A stretch of DNA of 64,000 nt from an uncultured Oceanisphaera sp. (GTDB taxonomy: Bacteria; Pseudomonadota; Gammaproteobacteria; Enterobacterales; Aeromonadaceae), in contig NZ_CANLZU010000007.1 in the NCBI RefSeq assembly GCF_947495715.1, forward strand, positions 62,001 to 126,000. The letters run 5' to 3'. Each line of letters opens with the position of its first letter. Position 1 is the stretch's first letter. The notes under the pieces are model-generated. The model had not been told where the DNA came from. It worked only from the letters and a program-made list of their open reading frames with translations, and made no database searches. The position numbers were made by a program, and so were the translations under genes. Below, piece by piece: positions 26,536 to 35,501 of the stretch.

Positions 26536-27429
26536 CTAGGTCGTTACCTGGCGGATCTGTTGCCAGCACAGCGCCACCTGTTCGGAACGAAACGGTTGCC
26601 GACAGCACAACTCGATATCCAGTTTTACCCACGCCGACAACGGCAACTCCACCAGCCGACCCTGCTCCAGCTCTTCCCTGACCAGACTCGCCGGCAAAAA
26701 ACTGGCGCCATCCCCCTGCAGCACCAACGCCTTCAGCCCCTCGCCCAGGGCATTTTCGCATACCGGCAGACAAGGCTGTTCGCTCAACGCCGGAAGGCAT
26801 TTACGCTGGATCAACCCGCCCAGAAAAGACGTGGGCGGATACAGCAACAGGCGCAACGGCGTGTCGGCAGACAAGCCATGCAGCGGATGACCCGAGTCGT
26901 TCACCGCCGACACCAGCACCAGCCGATCCTGCCCGACTACCCGCCGCTCTACCTCGGGGCGATTGAGCATGGGGCTGGTATCGTCGCCGGAAAAACACAG
27001 CAAAAAGTCGACCGAGCCGGACATGAACTGTTCGATGGCATCGTGATAATGGCCGGTATTCAGCCGGATCAGGCTGTTCCCCAGCTGCGGGCGCAGAGAG
27101 TGGATCCAGCCGGGAAAAAAGGTCACCGCCAGCGAAGGTTGCGCCACAAAATTCACACTGCTGTGCTCATGCAGGCTCTGGCGCAGCTGGTCGCGTGTGC
27201 CATAAATCTGCGACAATAGCAGCCGGGCCTGCTCCAGAAAGCTCTCGCCGGCCTCGGTCAGTGCCATGGGGTAACGATCCCGGCATACCAGCGGTACGCC
27301 CAGCCAGTTTTCCAGCGAACGAATACGCCGGCTGAACGCCGGTTGGGTCACGAAACGAACGTCCGCCGCCTTGGAGAAGTTACCCTGCTCGGCCAGGGCA
27401 ACGAAGTCGTGCAGCCATTTGCTTTCCAT
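26536..27429 (-). CDS. LysR-family regulator, HypT (YjiE)-like
   Basis: 297 residues. The N-terminus (ESKWLHDFVALAEQGNFSKAA..VTQPAFSRRIRSLE) strongly resembles E. coli HypT/YjiE, the hypochlorite-responsive LTTR, but the response cannot be inferred from that alone. A LysR substrate domain follows. It is divergent from the YeiH-type membrane protein gene 163 bp away and is likely its regulator. Cysteines (for example in LLCFSG, KCLPAL and PCLPVCEN) could sense oxidants, which is speculative. Confidence 0.82.
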   Translation of the reverse strand: MESKWLHDFVALAEQGNFSKAADVRFVTQPAFSRRIRSLENWLGVPLVCRDRYPMALTEAGESFLEQARLLLSQIYGTRDQLRQSLHEHSSVNFVAQPSLAVTFFPGWIHSLRPQLGNSLIRLNTGHYHDAIEQFMSGSVDFLLCFSGDDTSPMLNRPEVERRVVGQDRLVLVSAVNDSGHPLHGLSADTPLRLLLYPPTSFLGGLIQRKCLPALSEQPCLPVCENALGEGLKALVLQGDGASFLPASLVREELEQGRLVELPLSAWVKLDIELCCRQPFRSEQVALCWQQIRQVTT

Positions 27430-27592
27430 GATTCTGCTCGTTAATACATTGATGCGGTATTGTATGCAAAAAAGTAACAGGCCCGCTATAAAAAGGCATT
27501 AGATACTGTCGAGTTCGCCTCTTACCATGAAAATCTATCACCGGCTTCTTCACGCTGGCCTCAATACAGATTAACCGGCAAGGACGGCACTC

Positions 27593-28630
27593 ATGACTGC
27601 AGGAACCAACAACCAGGTAATGGGCATGTTGCAACGAATTGAAAATACAAGAAAACGCTACTTTCCCGGGGTGTGCGTGGCAGTCACCATCGGCATTGCC
27701 GCCAGCTTTCTGTCGCAGCACTACGGCGCTCCCGCCATGCTGATGGCACTGCTGCTCGGGCTGGCCTTCAACTTTTTGAGCCAGGAGTCGGTCTGCCTGC
27801 CGGGGCTGGAATTTTCCGCCAAAACCGTACTGCGCATCGGGGTGGCCATGCTGGGGCTGCGCATCACCTTCAGCGACGTGCTCACCCTGGGCTGGTCGCC
27901 GCTGCTGATGGTGTGCTCTTCGGTGGTGCTGACCATCGGCTTTGGCGTGATCATGGCCCGCGCGCTCGGCTTCTCTTCTTCATTCGGCACCCTTACCGGT
28001 GGCTCGGTGGCCATTTGCGGTGCCTCGGCCGCCATGGCCATCAGCAGCGTGCTGGATCAAAGTGAACAAACCAAGCGCAATACCCTGTTCACCGTGATCA
28101 GCGTCACCACCCTCAGCACCCTGGCGATGATTTTCTATCCGATGATCAGCTCCAGCCTGGGGCTGACCCCGCAGGAAGCCGGGCTCTTTATCGGTGCCAC
28201 CATTCACGACGTCGCCCAGGTAGTGGGTGCCGGTTACAGCATGTCGAGCGAAGTCGGTGACCTCAGTACCTTCGTCAAGCTGCTGCGCGTGGCCATGCTG
28301 GTACCCATCGTCATGACCATCGGCATCCTGATCCAGCGCGCGGCTCGCCAGCGCGGTGAAAGCGGCAGCAGCAAAGGAGTGGCGATACCCGGCTTTCTGC
28401 TCGGCTTTGTGGCGCTGTTCATTCTCAACAGCCTGGGCTGGATTCCGACCGCCGTCAGCCAGCCGCTGGCCGGCAGCTCTTCCTGGATGTTGCTGACCGC
28501 CATCGCCGCCCTGGGTGTACGTACCCAGCTCAAGGACATTCTCTCGGTCGGCTGGAAGCCGGTGCTGCTGGTGGTACTGGAAACCCTGTTTATCGCCGGT
28601 CTGATCCTCGCTTACATCCTGATCAGTTAA
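27593..28630 (+). CDS. YeiH-family (UPF0324) putative sulfate exporter-type membrane protein
   Basis: 345 residues with about 10 membrane helices, of the PSE/YeiH family. Characteristic motifs are LSQESVCLPGLEFSAKTVLRIGVAMLGLRIT, GGSVAICGASAAMA and GATIHDVAQVVGAGYSMS. Members have been linked to export of sulfate or sulfonate-derived ions, but proof is limited. It is controlled presumably by the divergent HypT-like LysR protein. A clear terminator follows at 28654. Confidence 0.85.
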   Translation: MTAGTNNQVMGMLQRIENTRKRYFPGVCVAVTIGIAASFLSQHYGAPAMLMALLLGLAFNFLSQESVCLPGLEFSAKTVLRIGVAMLGLRITFSDVLTLGWSPLLMVCSSVVLTIGFGVIMARALGFSSSFGTLTGGSVAICGASAAMAISSVLDQSEQTKRNTLFTVISVTTLSTLAMIFYPMISSSLGLTPQEAGLFIGATIHDVAQVVGAGYSMSSEVGDLSTFVKLLRVAMLVPIVMTIGILIQRAARQRGESGSSKGVAIPGFLLGFVALFILNSLGWIPTAVSQPLAGSSSWMLLTAIAALGVRTQLKDILSVGWKPVLLVVLETLFIAGLILAYILIS

Positions 28631-28653
28631 TAAGACAATCCGCTACAGCAACC

Positions 28654-28688
28654 AAAACGGCGACCCTGAGGTCGCCGTTTTTCTTTTT
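28654..28688 (+). terminator. Terminator after the YeiH-family gene
   Basis: 10-bp stem AAACGGCGAC / GTCGCCGTTT with loop CCTGAG, followed by TTCTTTTT. It lies between the YeiH gene and the convergent Gfo/Idh gene and may serve both. Confidence 0.88.
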
Positions 28689-28698
28689 GCTGCCGTGC

Positions 28699-29730
28699 CT
28701 ACCGGAAGCTGGTGGCGGTTAACGACAGGGTGCGTCCTTCCGCCGAGCTCTGCTCTGCCAGATTGATGATATTGAGCCCGTCCAGTGCATCCTGCATGGT
28801 CACCGGCAAGGGGCCTTCACCACGAATGGCTCTGGCCGTGGCCTCATAGAAATAGCGGTAGCCTCCCACTTGTGACTCGATGATCTCCGCCTCGTCATCG
28901 GAATAGAAGATGCCGTAGTCCGACTCGGCTTCCTTGGCCAGATAGGGCGAGTCCGGCACTATGCCGTCCTGCAGCCGTTCTTCCTGCGGATCGAACCCCC
29001 GCTTGATGTAGCAGCCACGCTCTCCCTGCAGCTTGAAACGCAGGGTCGGCCCCGGATGATAGGGGCTGGAATGCAGCAGCACTTCCTTGTCGCTGTAGTG
29101 CAACTGCACATGGAAGTAGTCGGTGACCTCTGAGCCGGGGCGCATCGACAAACAACGGGCGGTCACCGACAGCGGCTTGCCGAACAACACCAGCGTCTGA
29201 TCCACCATATGCCCGCCCAGATCGAACCAGACACCCGCGCCAACGCCGGGCTTCTCTGCCCGCACTCGCGGCCGAAAGCGGTCGAAGTGGGACTCGAAAC
29301 CATGAATCGGCCCCAGGGTCTCGTCGGCCAGCAGCTTGCGCAAGGTCAGAAAATCGCTGTCCCAGCGACGGTTATGAAAGGGGATCAGGCACAGTTTATT
29401 GGTGTCGGCCAGCCGCATCATCTCGGCGCCCTGATGCAGCTGGGTCACGACGGGGTTTTCCATCACCACATGCAGCCCCAGCTTCAACGCCTTGAGACCC
29501 AGTTCGTAGTGCACCTCGTTGGGCGCGGTGATCACCACCAGCCGGGCGCCGGATTCGGCCAGCATCTGGTCCACGTCGGTATAGACCTTCACCTCGGGCC
29601 AGTCTTGCGCCGCCTTTTCCGGTTTGGAGGTGCTGATGGCCACCAGCTCGAATTCCGGCAGACAGTCGATAAAAGGCAAATGGAAAATACTGGCGGACTG
29701 GCCGTAGCCAATGATGGCGGTTTTAATCAT
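28699..29730 (-). CDS. Gfo/Idh/MocA-family oxidoreductase with altered EKP motif
   Basis: 343 residues, similar over its length to E. coli YdgJ-type enzymes. The N-terminal NAD(P) fold has AIIGYGQSASIFHLPF. The central FHNRRWDSDFLTL and FESHFDRFRPR motifs and a GVWFDLGGHMVDQ active-site helix with the expected His follow. The usual EKP (or DKP) motif, whose Lys is catalytic in many family members, reads ENP here (Asn92, codon at 29455-29457). This may change activity or substrate use. It is preceded by a LysR gene on the same strand, 25 bp upstream. The substrate is probably a sugar or inositol derivative, unproven. Confidence 0.82.
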   Translation of the reverse strand: MIKTAIIGYGQSASIFHLPFIDCLPEFELVAISTSKPEKAAQDWPEVKVYTDVDQMLAESGARLVVITAPNEVHYELGLKALKLGLHVVMENPVVTQLHQGAEMMRLADTNKLCLIPFHNRRWDSDFLTLRKLLADETLGPIHGFESHFDRFRPRVRAEKPGVGAGVWFDLGGHMVDQTLVLFGKPLSVTARCLSMRPGSEVTDYFHVQLHYSDKEVLLHSSPYHPGPTLRFKLQGERGCYIKRGFDPQEERLQDGIVPDSPYLAKEAESDYGIFYSDDEAEIIESQVGGYRYFYEATARAIRGEGPLPVTMQDALDGLNIINLAEQSSAEGRTLSLTATSFR

Positions 29731-29755
29731 GGGTAGCTCTCGTTAAAAGTTCTCG

Positions 29756-30661
29756 TTAAAAGTAATGTTTGATATCCATGTAACGGGAACGGATATGCTC
29801 AATCAACAGCTTTATTTTGCGCGGTGGCTGGCGACTGTAGGGATAGACGGCATAAATACCCAGTATCTTGCCGACCTGCTGGGGTAACAGCTCAACCAGG
29901 CGCCCAGACTGCAGGTCGGGATAGACCAGGCAGCGTGGCACATACGCCAAACCATGGCCAGCCAGGGCCGCTCTGCGCAGAGCGGCGGCATTATTGGTAG
30001 AAAAGTTGCCGCTCACCCGCAGCGGATAAATTTCGCCATAACGGTTGAACAGCCAGTCACGGGCCCCGCTCTCCTGATAACTGTAAATAAGACAGTTATG
30101 CTGCAACAGATCCTCCGGCACCTGGGGCTTGCCACGGCGACTAATATACGCAGGAGCGGCACAGATGGTCCAATGTGAATCCAGGATATGACGCGCGATC
30201 AGGTTGGAGTCGTCCAGGTGCCCGGTACGAACCACCAGATCATATCCCTCTCCAACCAAGTCCACGAAGCGATTCTCCAGCGACATATCCACCGAAATAG
30301 CCGGATGCAGTTCACAAAATTCGGCGACCGCCTGCGCCAGCAACAGTTCGCCGGAAATGGTGGGAACCGACATTCTGATATGCCCCTGCAGCGACTGGCT
30401 GTAGCCAGTAATGGCGTCAAATGCTTCCTGAGCGGTCTGTGCCACCAGGCGAGCACGCTGATACAGCACCTGTCCGGCTTCACTCAGCGTCAAACGCCGC
30501 GTGGTGCGGTGGATCAGGGTACTGCCCAGCTCCTTTTCCAGCCGGGCGATACGCTTGCTCACCACCGAGTTGGTCAGGCCGTTGGCGTCGGCCGCCTTGC
30601 TGAAGGAGCCTAATTCAACCACCTGGGCAAACAGGATCAGATCATCCGTTTTCGGCATCAT
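29756..30661 (-). CDS. LysR-family regulator, divergent to lldP
   Basis: 301 residues (or 300 from the second Met). It has an N-terminal winged HTH (FSKAADANGLTNSVVSKRIARLE) and an AaeR/DhcR-type substrate domain with SGNFSTNNAAALRRAALAGHGLAYVP. It is divergent from the lactate operon across a 158-bp region and upstream of the Gfo/Idh gene. It may regulate either or both. In other proteobacteria lactate operons are often controlled by GntR-type LldR, so LysR control here is a working guess from position. Confidence 0.85.
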   Translation of the reverse strand: MMPKTDDLILFAQVVELGSFSKAADANGLTNSVVSKRIARLEKELGSTLIHRTTRRLTLSEAGQVLYQRARLVAQTAQEAFDAITGYSQSLQGHIRMSVPTISGELLLAQAVAEFCELHPAISVDMSLENRFVDLVGEGYDLVVRTGHLDDSNLIARHILDSHWTICAAPAYISRRGKPQVPEDLLQHNCLIYSYQESGARDWLFNRYGEIYPLRVSGNFSTNNAAALRRAALAGHGLAYVPRCLVYPDLQSGRLVELLPQQVGKILGIYAVYPYSRQPPRKIKLLIEHIRSRYMDIKHYF

Positions 30662-30756
30662 TCATCCACTTTTGGAAATAATGGGTTTCATTAAATCTAT
30701 ATATCCACAAAAGACAAGGGGATAAGGTTACATCACGTTAACAATCTGGTCACCAT

Positions 30757-30778
30757 CATACTCTAAACTGGGAGTATG
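30757..30778. promoter_or_regulatory. Inverted repeat upstream of lldP
   Basis: CATACTC..GAGTATG with an 8-nt spacer, 41 nt ahead of the lldP start in the divergent LysR-lldP region. This could be a regulator site or a leader hairpin. The binding protein is unknown. Confidence 0.4.
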
Positions 30779-30819
30779 CCCATGATGACCACCAAGACAT
30801 ACTCAAGGAAGGAACCGCT

Positions 30820-32520
30820 ATGTTGAATGATTCCCTGCTGGCACTGCTGGCATTTTCGCCCATCGTGCTCGCCGCCATTCTGCTGGTCGGCCTGCAATGG
30901 CCGGCCAAACGCGCCATGCCCCTGGCATTTATCCTGACCGTGCTCGTCGCATTGCTGGTATGGGACATGAGCGGCACCCGGGTGATCGCCTCCAGCCTGC
31001 AGGGGCTGGCGATTTCCGTCTCGTTGCTGTGGATCATCTTCGGCGCCATCCTGTTACTGAATACCCTGAAGCATACCGGTGCCATCACCACCATTCGTAA
31101 CGGCTTCACCGCCATCTCGCCGGATCGCCGCATCCAGGCCATTATCGTCGCCTGGTGCTTCGGCTGCTTTATCGAGGGCGCCTCCGGCTTTGGTACCCCC
31201 GCCGCGGTGGCTGCGCCGCTGATGGTGGCGCTGGGCTTCCCGGCCCTGGCGGCGGTACTGATGGGCATGATGATTCAGAGCACACCGGTGTCGTTCGGTG
31301 CCGTAGGCACCCCCATCATCGTCGGCGTGACCACCGGCCTGGACAACGCCGCCATCAACACCACCCTGACCACCGCCGGCTCCGGCTGGCAAGACTACCT
31401 GCAAACCGTAACCAGCAACGTGGCGGTCACCCACGCCATCATCGGTATCCTGATGCCCCTGTTCATGAGCATGATGCTGACCCGCTTCTTCGGCAAGAAC
31501 AAGAGCTGGAAAGAAGGCCTCGACATACTGCCGTTTGCCATCTTCGCGGGTCTGGCCTTTACCGTGCCTTACGCACTCACCGGCGTTCTGCTCGGCCCGG
31601 AATTTCCTGCCCTGATCGGCGGCCTGGTGGGTCTGGCCATCGTCGTCACCGCCACACGCAAAGGCTTTCTGGTACCCAAGAGCACCTTCGAGTTTCCGGA
31701 AGAGAAAAACTGGCCAGCAGAATGGCTGGGCTCGCTTACCATTCACAAGGAAGATCTGAAACAACACCCCATCAGCATGGGCCTCGCATGGTTCCCTTAC
31801 CTGCTGCTGCCGGTACTGCTGGTACTGAGCCGCACCAGTGACAGCTTCAAGGGCCTGCTCACCAGCTGGAGCATCGCCTTCGGCGATATTCTGGGCGAGG
31901 CCGGTATCAGCGCCAGCATCCAGCCCCTGTACCTGCCCGGCGGTATCCTGGTGTTCGTTTCTCTGGTGGCGGTACTGAGCCAGACCCGCTCGCTCACCGC
32001 CTTCGTACCGGCCGTCGCCGAGTCTTCCCGCACCCTGATCGGCGCCGGCTTCGTGCTGATGTTCACCGTGCCCATGGTGAGGATCTTCATCAACTCCGGG
32101 GTCAACGAGGCCGACATCGCCAGCATGCCGGTGATGACCGCCAGGGTGGCCGCCGATCTGGTCGGTGATTTCTTCCCGGCCATCAGCGGGGTCATCGGTG
32201 CGCTGGGGGCCTTTATCGCCGGCTCCAATACCGTGTCCAACATGATGTTTTCCCAGTTCCAGTTCGAAGTCGCCCAGACGCTGAACGTGTCCACCGCCAT
32301 GGTGGTGGCGTTGCAGGCGGTGGGTGCCGCCGCCGGCAACATGATCGCCATTCACAACGTGGTTGCGGCCTCGGCCACCGTCGGCCTGCTCGGTCGGGAA
32401 GGCACCACCTTGCGCAAGACCGCCTTGCCCACCCTCTACTACCTGGTGGCCCTCGGCGTCATCGGCATGATTGCCATCTATGGGCTGGGTATTTCGGATC
32501 CCCTGCTGAAATTATCTTGA
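30820..32520 (+). CDS. lldP: L-lactate permease LldP
   Basis: 566 residues with about 14 membrane segments, matching LldP/GlcA length. Typical motifs are the [21 protein letters not shown] stretch, [17 protein letters not shown] and, near the C-terminus, [18 protein letters not shown]. It imports lactate with protons. It leads a cluster with lldEFG and an FAD/Fe-S lactate dehydrogenase, the set known from Shewanella oneidensis lactate use. A SD-like AAGGA lies upstream. It is separated from lldE by 73 bp with a strong hairpin. Confidence 0.95.
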   Translation: MLNDSLLALLAFSPIVLAAILLVGLQWPAKRAMPLAFILTVLVALLVWDMSGTRVIASSLQGLAISVSLLWIIFGAILLLNTLKHTGAITTIRNGFTAISPDRRIQAIIVAWCFGCFIEGASGFGTPAAVAAPLMVALGFPALAAVLMGMMIQSTPVSFGAVGTPIIVGVTTGLDNAAINTTLTTAGSGWQDYLQTVTSNVAVTHAIIGILMPLFMSMMLTRFFGKNKSWKEGLDILPFAIFAGLAFTVPYALTGVLLGPEFPALIGGLVGLAIVVTATRKGFLVPKSTFEFPEEKNWPAEWLGSLTIHKEDLKQHPISMGLAWFPYLLLPVLLVLSRTSDSFKGLLTSWSIAFGDILGEAGISASIQPLYLPGGILVFVSLVAVLSQTRSLTAFVPAVAESSRTLIGAGFVLMFTVPMVRIFINSGVNEADIASMPVMTARVAADLVGDFFPAISGVIGALGAFIAGSNTVSNMMFSQFQFEVAQTLNVSTAMVVALQAVGAAAGNMIAIHNVVAASATVGLLGREGTTLRKTALPTLYYLVALGVIGMIAIYGLGISDPLLKLS

Positions 32521-32525
32521 GTTGC

Positions 32526-32560
32526 GTTGCCTGCCGGTCGGCACCAGACCGGCAGGCAAC
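32526..32560 (+). other. Strong intercistronic hairpin between lldP and lldE
   Basis: Perfect 14-bp stem GTTGCCTGCCGGTC / GACCGGCAGGCAAC with 7-nt loop, starting 5 nt after the lldP stop and lacking a T-run. It could mark an mRNA processing or stabilising point that separates lldP from lldEFG expression. Confidence 0.65.
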
Positions 32561-32593
32561 AGCTAAAACAGTGTTATTTGAAGGAATTGCCTT

Positions 32594-33367
32594 ATGTCGT
32601 CCGCTATTCGCATCTATCCGGCCAAGCCAGAAAAGGTATATATCTACGCCACCTGCCTGGTGGACATGTTCTCCCCCCAGAGCGGGCTGGATGCCATCCG
32701 TCTGCTGGAACTGGCCGGTGTCGAGGTCATCTATGTGCCCAAGCAAACCTGCTGCGGCCAGCCCGCCTATTCATCCGGCTACGAAGATGACGCCAAAACC
32801 ACAGCCCTGAGCCAGATGGCACTGTTCCCCGCTCCCTGGCCAGTCATAGTGCTGTCCGGTTCCTGCGGCGGCATGATGCACCACCACTACCGCCGGCTGT
32901 TCGCCGGCAGCGAGCAGGAAGCGGTGGTTAACCAATTTTGTGATCGGGTATTCGAACTCACCGAATTTCTGGTGCAGGTGTGCCGCATCCGGCTTAGTGA
33001 TCAGGGCCCGGCCACCTCGGTGGTGCTGCATACCTCCTGCGCCGCCCGTCGGGAAATGAAAGTCCACAACACCGCCCGCCAACTGCTGAGCCAGCTGGAG
33101 CGTGTGGAACTGCGTGAACAGGCCTACGAAAGCGAGTGCTGCGGCTTCGGCGGCACCTTCTCGGTACGTCACCCGGCGATCAGCGAAGCCATGGTGCAAG
33201 ACAAGACCCAACACCTGAGCGAAGCCGGCGCGGAGCAGCTAATCAGTGCCGACTGGGGCTGCCTTCTCAACATCAACGGCGCCCTGGAATATCAGGGCAA
33301 AGCACTAAAAGGGACACACCTGGCCACCTTTTTGCTGAGTCGGATGGAGGGACATGATGCACAATAA
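32594..33367 (+). CDS. lldE: L-lactate utilisation protein LldE (CCG-domain Fe-S protein)
   Basis: 257 residues with two CCG domains: CLVDMF..TCCGQPAYSSGY in the first half and HTSCAARRE..ESECCGFGGTFS in the second. These bind an Fe-S cluster in the heterodisulfide-reductase-like fold. It forms, with LldF and LldG, the LldEFG (LutABC-type) L-lactate dehydrogenase of the cytoplasmic membrane. It overlaps lldF by 11 nt. Confidence 0.93.
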   Translation: MSSAIRIYPAKPEKVYIYATCLVDMFSPQSGLDAIRLLELAGVEVIYVPKQTCCGQPAYSSGYEDDAKTTALSQMALFPAPWPVIVLSGSCGGMMHHHYRRLFAGSEQEAVVNQFCDRVFELTEFLVQVCRIRLSDQGPATSVVLHTSCAARREMKVHNTARQLLSQLERVELREQAYESECCGFGGTFSVRHPAISEAMVQDKTQHLSEAGAEQLISADWGCLLNINGALEYQGKALKGTHLATFLLSRMEGHDAQ

Positions 33368-34775
33368 ACCCCAGCTGTTTCATCCCCAGGCCGAGGCGGC
33401 GCTGGCCAATCCCGAACTGCGCGCCAACTTCCGTGGCGCCATGGACTACCTGCGCGACAAACGCCAGACCGCCTTCGCCGACCCGGATGAAGAAAGCGCC
33501 ATCCGCGACCGGGCCGAAGCCATCCGCCAGCGCTGTCTGAGCAAGCTGCCGGCGCTGCTCGAACAACTGGAAGCCAATTGCATCGCCAACGGCATTCGGG
33601 TGCACTGGGCCGAAAACGCCGAACAGGCCAACGCTCTCTTCGCCGACATCATCCAGTCTCACGGCGGCACCCAGGTAGTGAAAGGCAAGTCCATGGTGAG
33701 CGAAGAGATCGAGCTGAACCACGCCATGGCCACAGAAGGCATCGACTGCCTGGAAAGCGACATGGGCGAATACATAGTCCAGCTCGGCGACGAGACCCCC
33801 TCGCACATCATCATGCCCGCCATTCACAAGAACAAGCAGCAGGTGGCGGACCTGTTTGCCGAGCACGTACCCGGCTTCAAACACACCCTGGACGTGGATA
33901 CCCTGATCCGGACCGGACGCAATGTATTGCGCGAGAAGTTCCGTCGCGCCGACATAGGGGTGTCGGGCGTCAACTTCGCGGTGGCCGAAACCGGTACCCT
34001 GTGCCTGGTGGAAAACGAGGGCAACGGGCGCATGTGCACCACGGTACCCGAGGTACATATCGCCATCACCGGTATCGAAAAGGTGGTGGAGTTTCTGGCC
34101 GACGTACCGCCGCTGTTCAGTGCCCTCACCCGCTCGGCAACCGGCCAGTCCATTACCACCTACTTCAACATGATAAGCGGCCCCCGCAAGCACGACGAGC
34201 TGGACGGCCCCAGAGAAGTGCATCTGGTGCTGCTCGACAACGGTCGCAGCCAGGCCTTCGTGGACGAAGAAATGCGCAAGACACTGCAGTGCATTCGCTG
34301 CGGCGCCTGCATGAACCACTGCCCGGTCTACACCCGCATCGGCGGCCATGCCTATGGCACCGTCTATCCCGGCCCCATCGGCAAGATCATTTCCCCCCAC
34401 CTGATGGGACTGGAAGCGACCCGGGAGCTGCCCACCGCCTCCAGCCTGTGTGGCGCCTGCGGCGAAGTCTGCCCGGTACGTATTCCCATTCCCGAATTGT
34501 TGCAACGGCTGCGGCGCGAGGCCAAGCAGGAGCCCCGCCCCGGCGTACCGGCGCTACGCGGCCAAAATTCCGCCAAGAGCAATACCGAGGCCTTCGTCTG
34601 GCGCAGCTTCGGCCTGCTCACCCGCACGCCTGCGCTGTACCGGATGATGAGCTGGTGCGCCACCCGCCTGCGCGGCCTGATACCGAGTAAACTGGGCCCC
34701 TGGACCCGTTGCCGCACCGCCCCCAGACCCGCCGCCAACACCCTGCGTGAACTGATGGCCAAGAGGAACAAATAA
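33357..34775 (+). CDS. lldF: L-lactate utilisation Fe-S protein LldF
   Basis: 472 residues from the ATG at 33357, which has GGAGGG 5 nt upstream. The ATG three bases earlier is too close to that site. An N-terminal LUD domain is followed by two 4Fe-4S motifs, CIRCGACMNHCPVY and CGACGEVCPVRIPIPELL, with a C-terminal extension. It is the electron-transfer subunit of the LldEFG lactate dehydrogenase. Its stop overlaps the lldG start by 1 nt. Confidence 0.93.
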   Translation: MHNKPQLFHPQAEAALANPELRANFRGAMDYLRDKRQTAFADPDEESAIRDRAEAIRQRCLSKLPALLEQLEANCIANGIRVHWAENAEQANALFADIIQSHGGTQVVKGKSMVSEEIELNHAMATEGIDCLESDMGEYIVQLGDETPSHIIMPAIHKNKQQVADLFAEHVPGFKHTLDVDTLIRTGRNVLREKFRRADIGVSGVNFAVAETGTLCLVENEGNGRMCTTVPEVHIAITGIEKVVEFLADVPPLFSALTRSATGQSITTYFNMISGPRKHDELDGPREVHLVLLDNGRSQAFVDEEMRKTLQCIRCGACMNHCPVYTRIGGHAYGTVYPGPIGKIISPHLMGLEATRELPTASSLCGACGEVCPVRIPIPELLQRLRREAKQEPRPGVPALRGQNSAKSNTEAFVWRSFGLLTRTPALYRMMSWCATRLRGLIPSKLGPWTRCRTAPRPAANTLRELMAKRNK

Positions 34776-35428
34776 TGTCGACTGCCCGCAACGCCATACT
34801 CAACCGACTGCGCCAGGCAGAGATCAAGCCGCTGCCGGTCAATAATCCGGACTACCCGATCTGGGATAACACCGACCGTAGCGCCATGCTGACCCGATTG
34901 ACCGAACTGCTGCAGCAGAATCACGCCGAGGTACTCAGGCTGAACCGCGGTGAACTGATAGCCACCCTGAAAACCCGGATAGAGCAGATGGGACTGAAAC
35001 GTATTGCCACCGGCACCGGTGGCGATTTTCATGCCGAGCTAACCGAGGCCCTGGCCGACTGCGCCGAACAGCGGCCCTTCGACCAGTCGCTGGAGCAGTG
35101 GAAAGACGAGCTGTTCAACCGGGTCGATGCCGGCATTACCGGTTGTCACGGCGCCATTGCCGCCACCGGCAGCCTGGTACTCTGGCCCGGGCCGGCAGAA
35201 CCCCGTACCCTGTCGCTGGTGCCGCCCTGTCATATCGCCATTCTAAAGGCCTCGACCCTGCACTCCAACCTGCCGGCGATGATGGCCGATCAGCACTGGG
35301 CCGGTGGGATGCCGACCAACCTGCTGCTGATCTCGGGGCCGTCCAAGACCGCCGACATTCAGCAAACCCTGGCCTATGGCGCTCACGGACCCAGGCAGCT
35401 GCTGGTGCTGATCCTGGAGGATGCCTGA
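34775..35428 (+). CDS. lldG: L-lactate utilisation protein LldG (LUD domain)
   Basis: 217 residues with an LUD-domain C-terminal half containing TGCHGAIAATGSLVLW and the terminal STLHSNLPAMMAD..LLISGPSKTADIQQTL stretch typical of YkgG/LutC. It is the third subunit of LldEFG. The ATG overlaps the lldF stop; GAGG lies ahead. The 3' end is 73 bp from the dld start used here. Confidence 0.92.
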   Translation: MSTARNAILNRLRQAEIKPLPVNNPDYPIWDNTDRSAMLTRLTELLQQNHAEVLRLNRGELIATLKTRIEQMGLKRIATGTGGDFHAELTEALADCAEQRPFDQSLEQWKDELFNRVDAGITGCHGAIAATGSLVLWPGPAEPRTLSLVPPCHIAILKASTLHSNLPAMMADQHWAGGMPTNLLLISGPSKTADIQQTLAYGAHGPRQLLVLILEDA

Positions 35429-35501
35429 TAACCGATACCCAGTGCCTGATGACAACGCCAATACCGAAACCACTTTTAGTTCTGATGTTAGAGGACCTTT
35501 G

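Noticed and set aside
30740-30760. GntR/LldR-type operator (TGGT-ACCA) upstream of lldP
   Set aside because: The half-sites are separated by one base only instead of the usual spacing, and no GntR gene is nearby.
31054-32355. 433-codon open frame on the minus strand
   Set aside because: Antisense to lldP with His/Gly/Gln-rich shadow composition.
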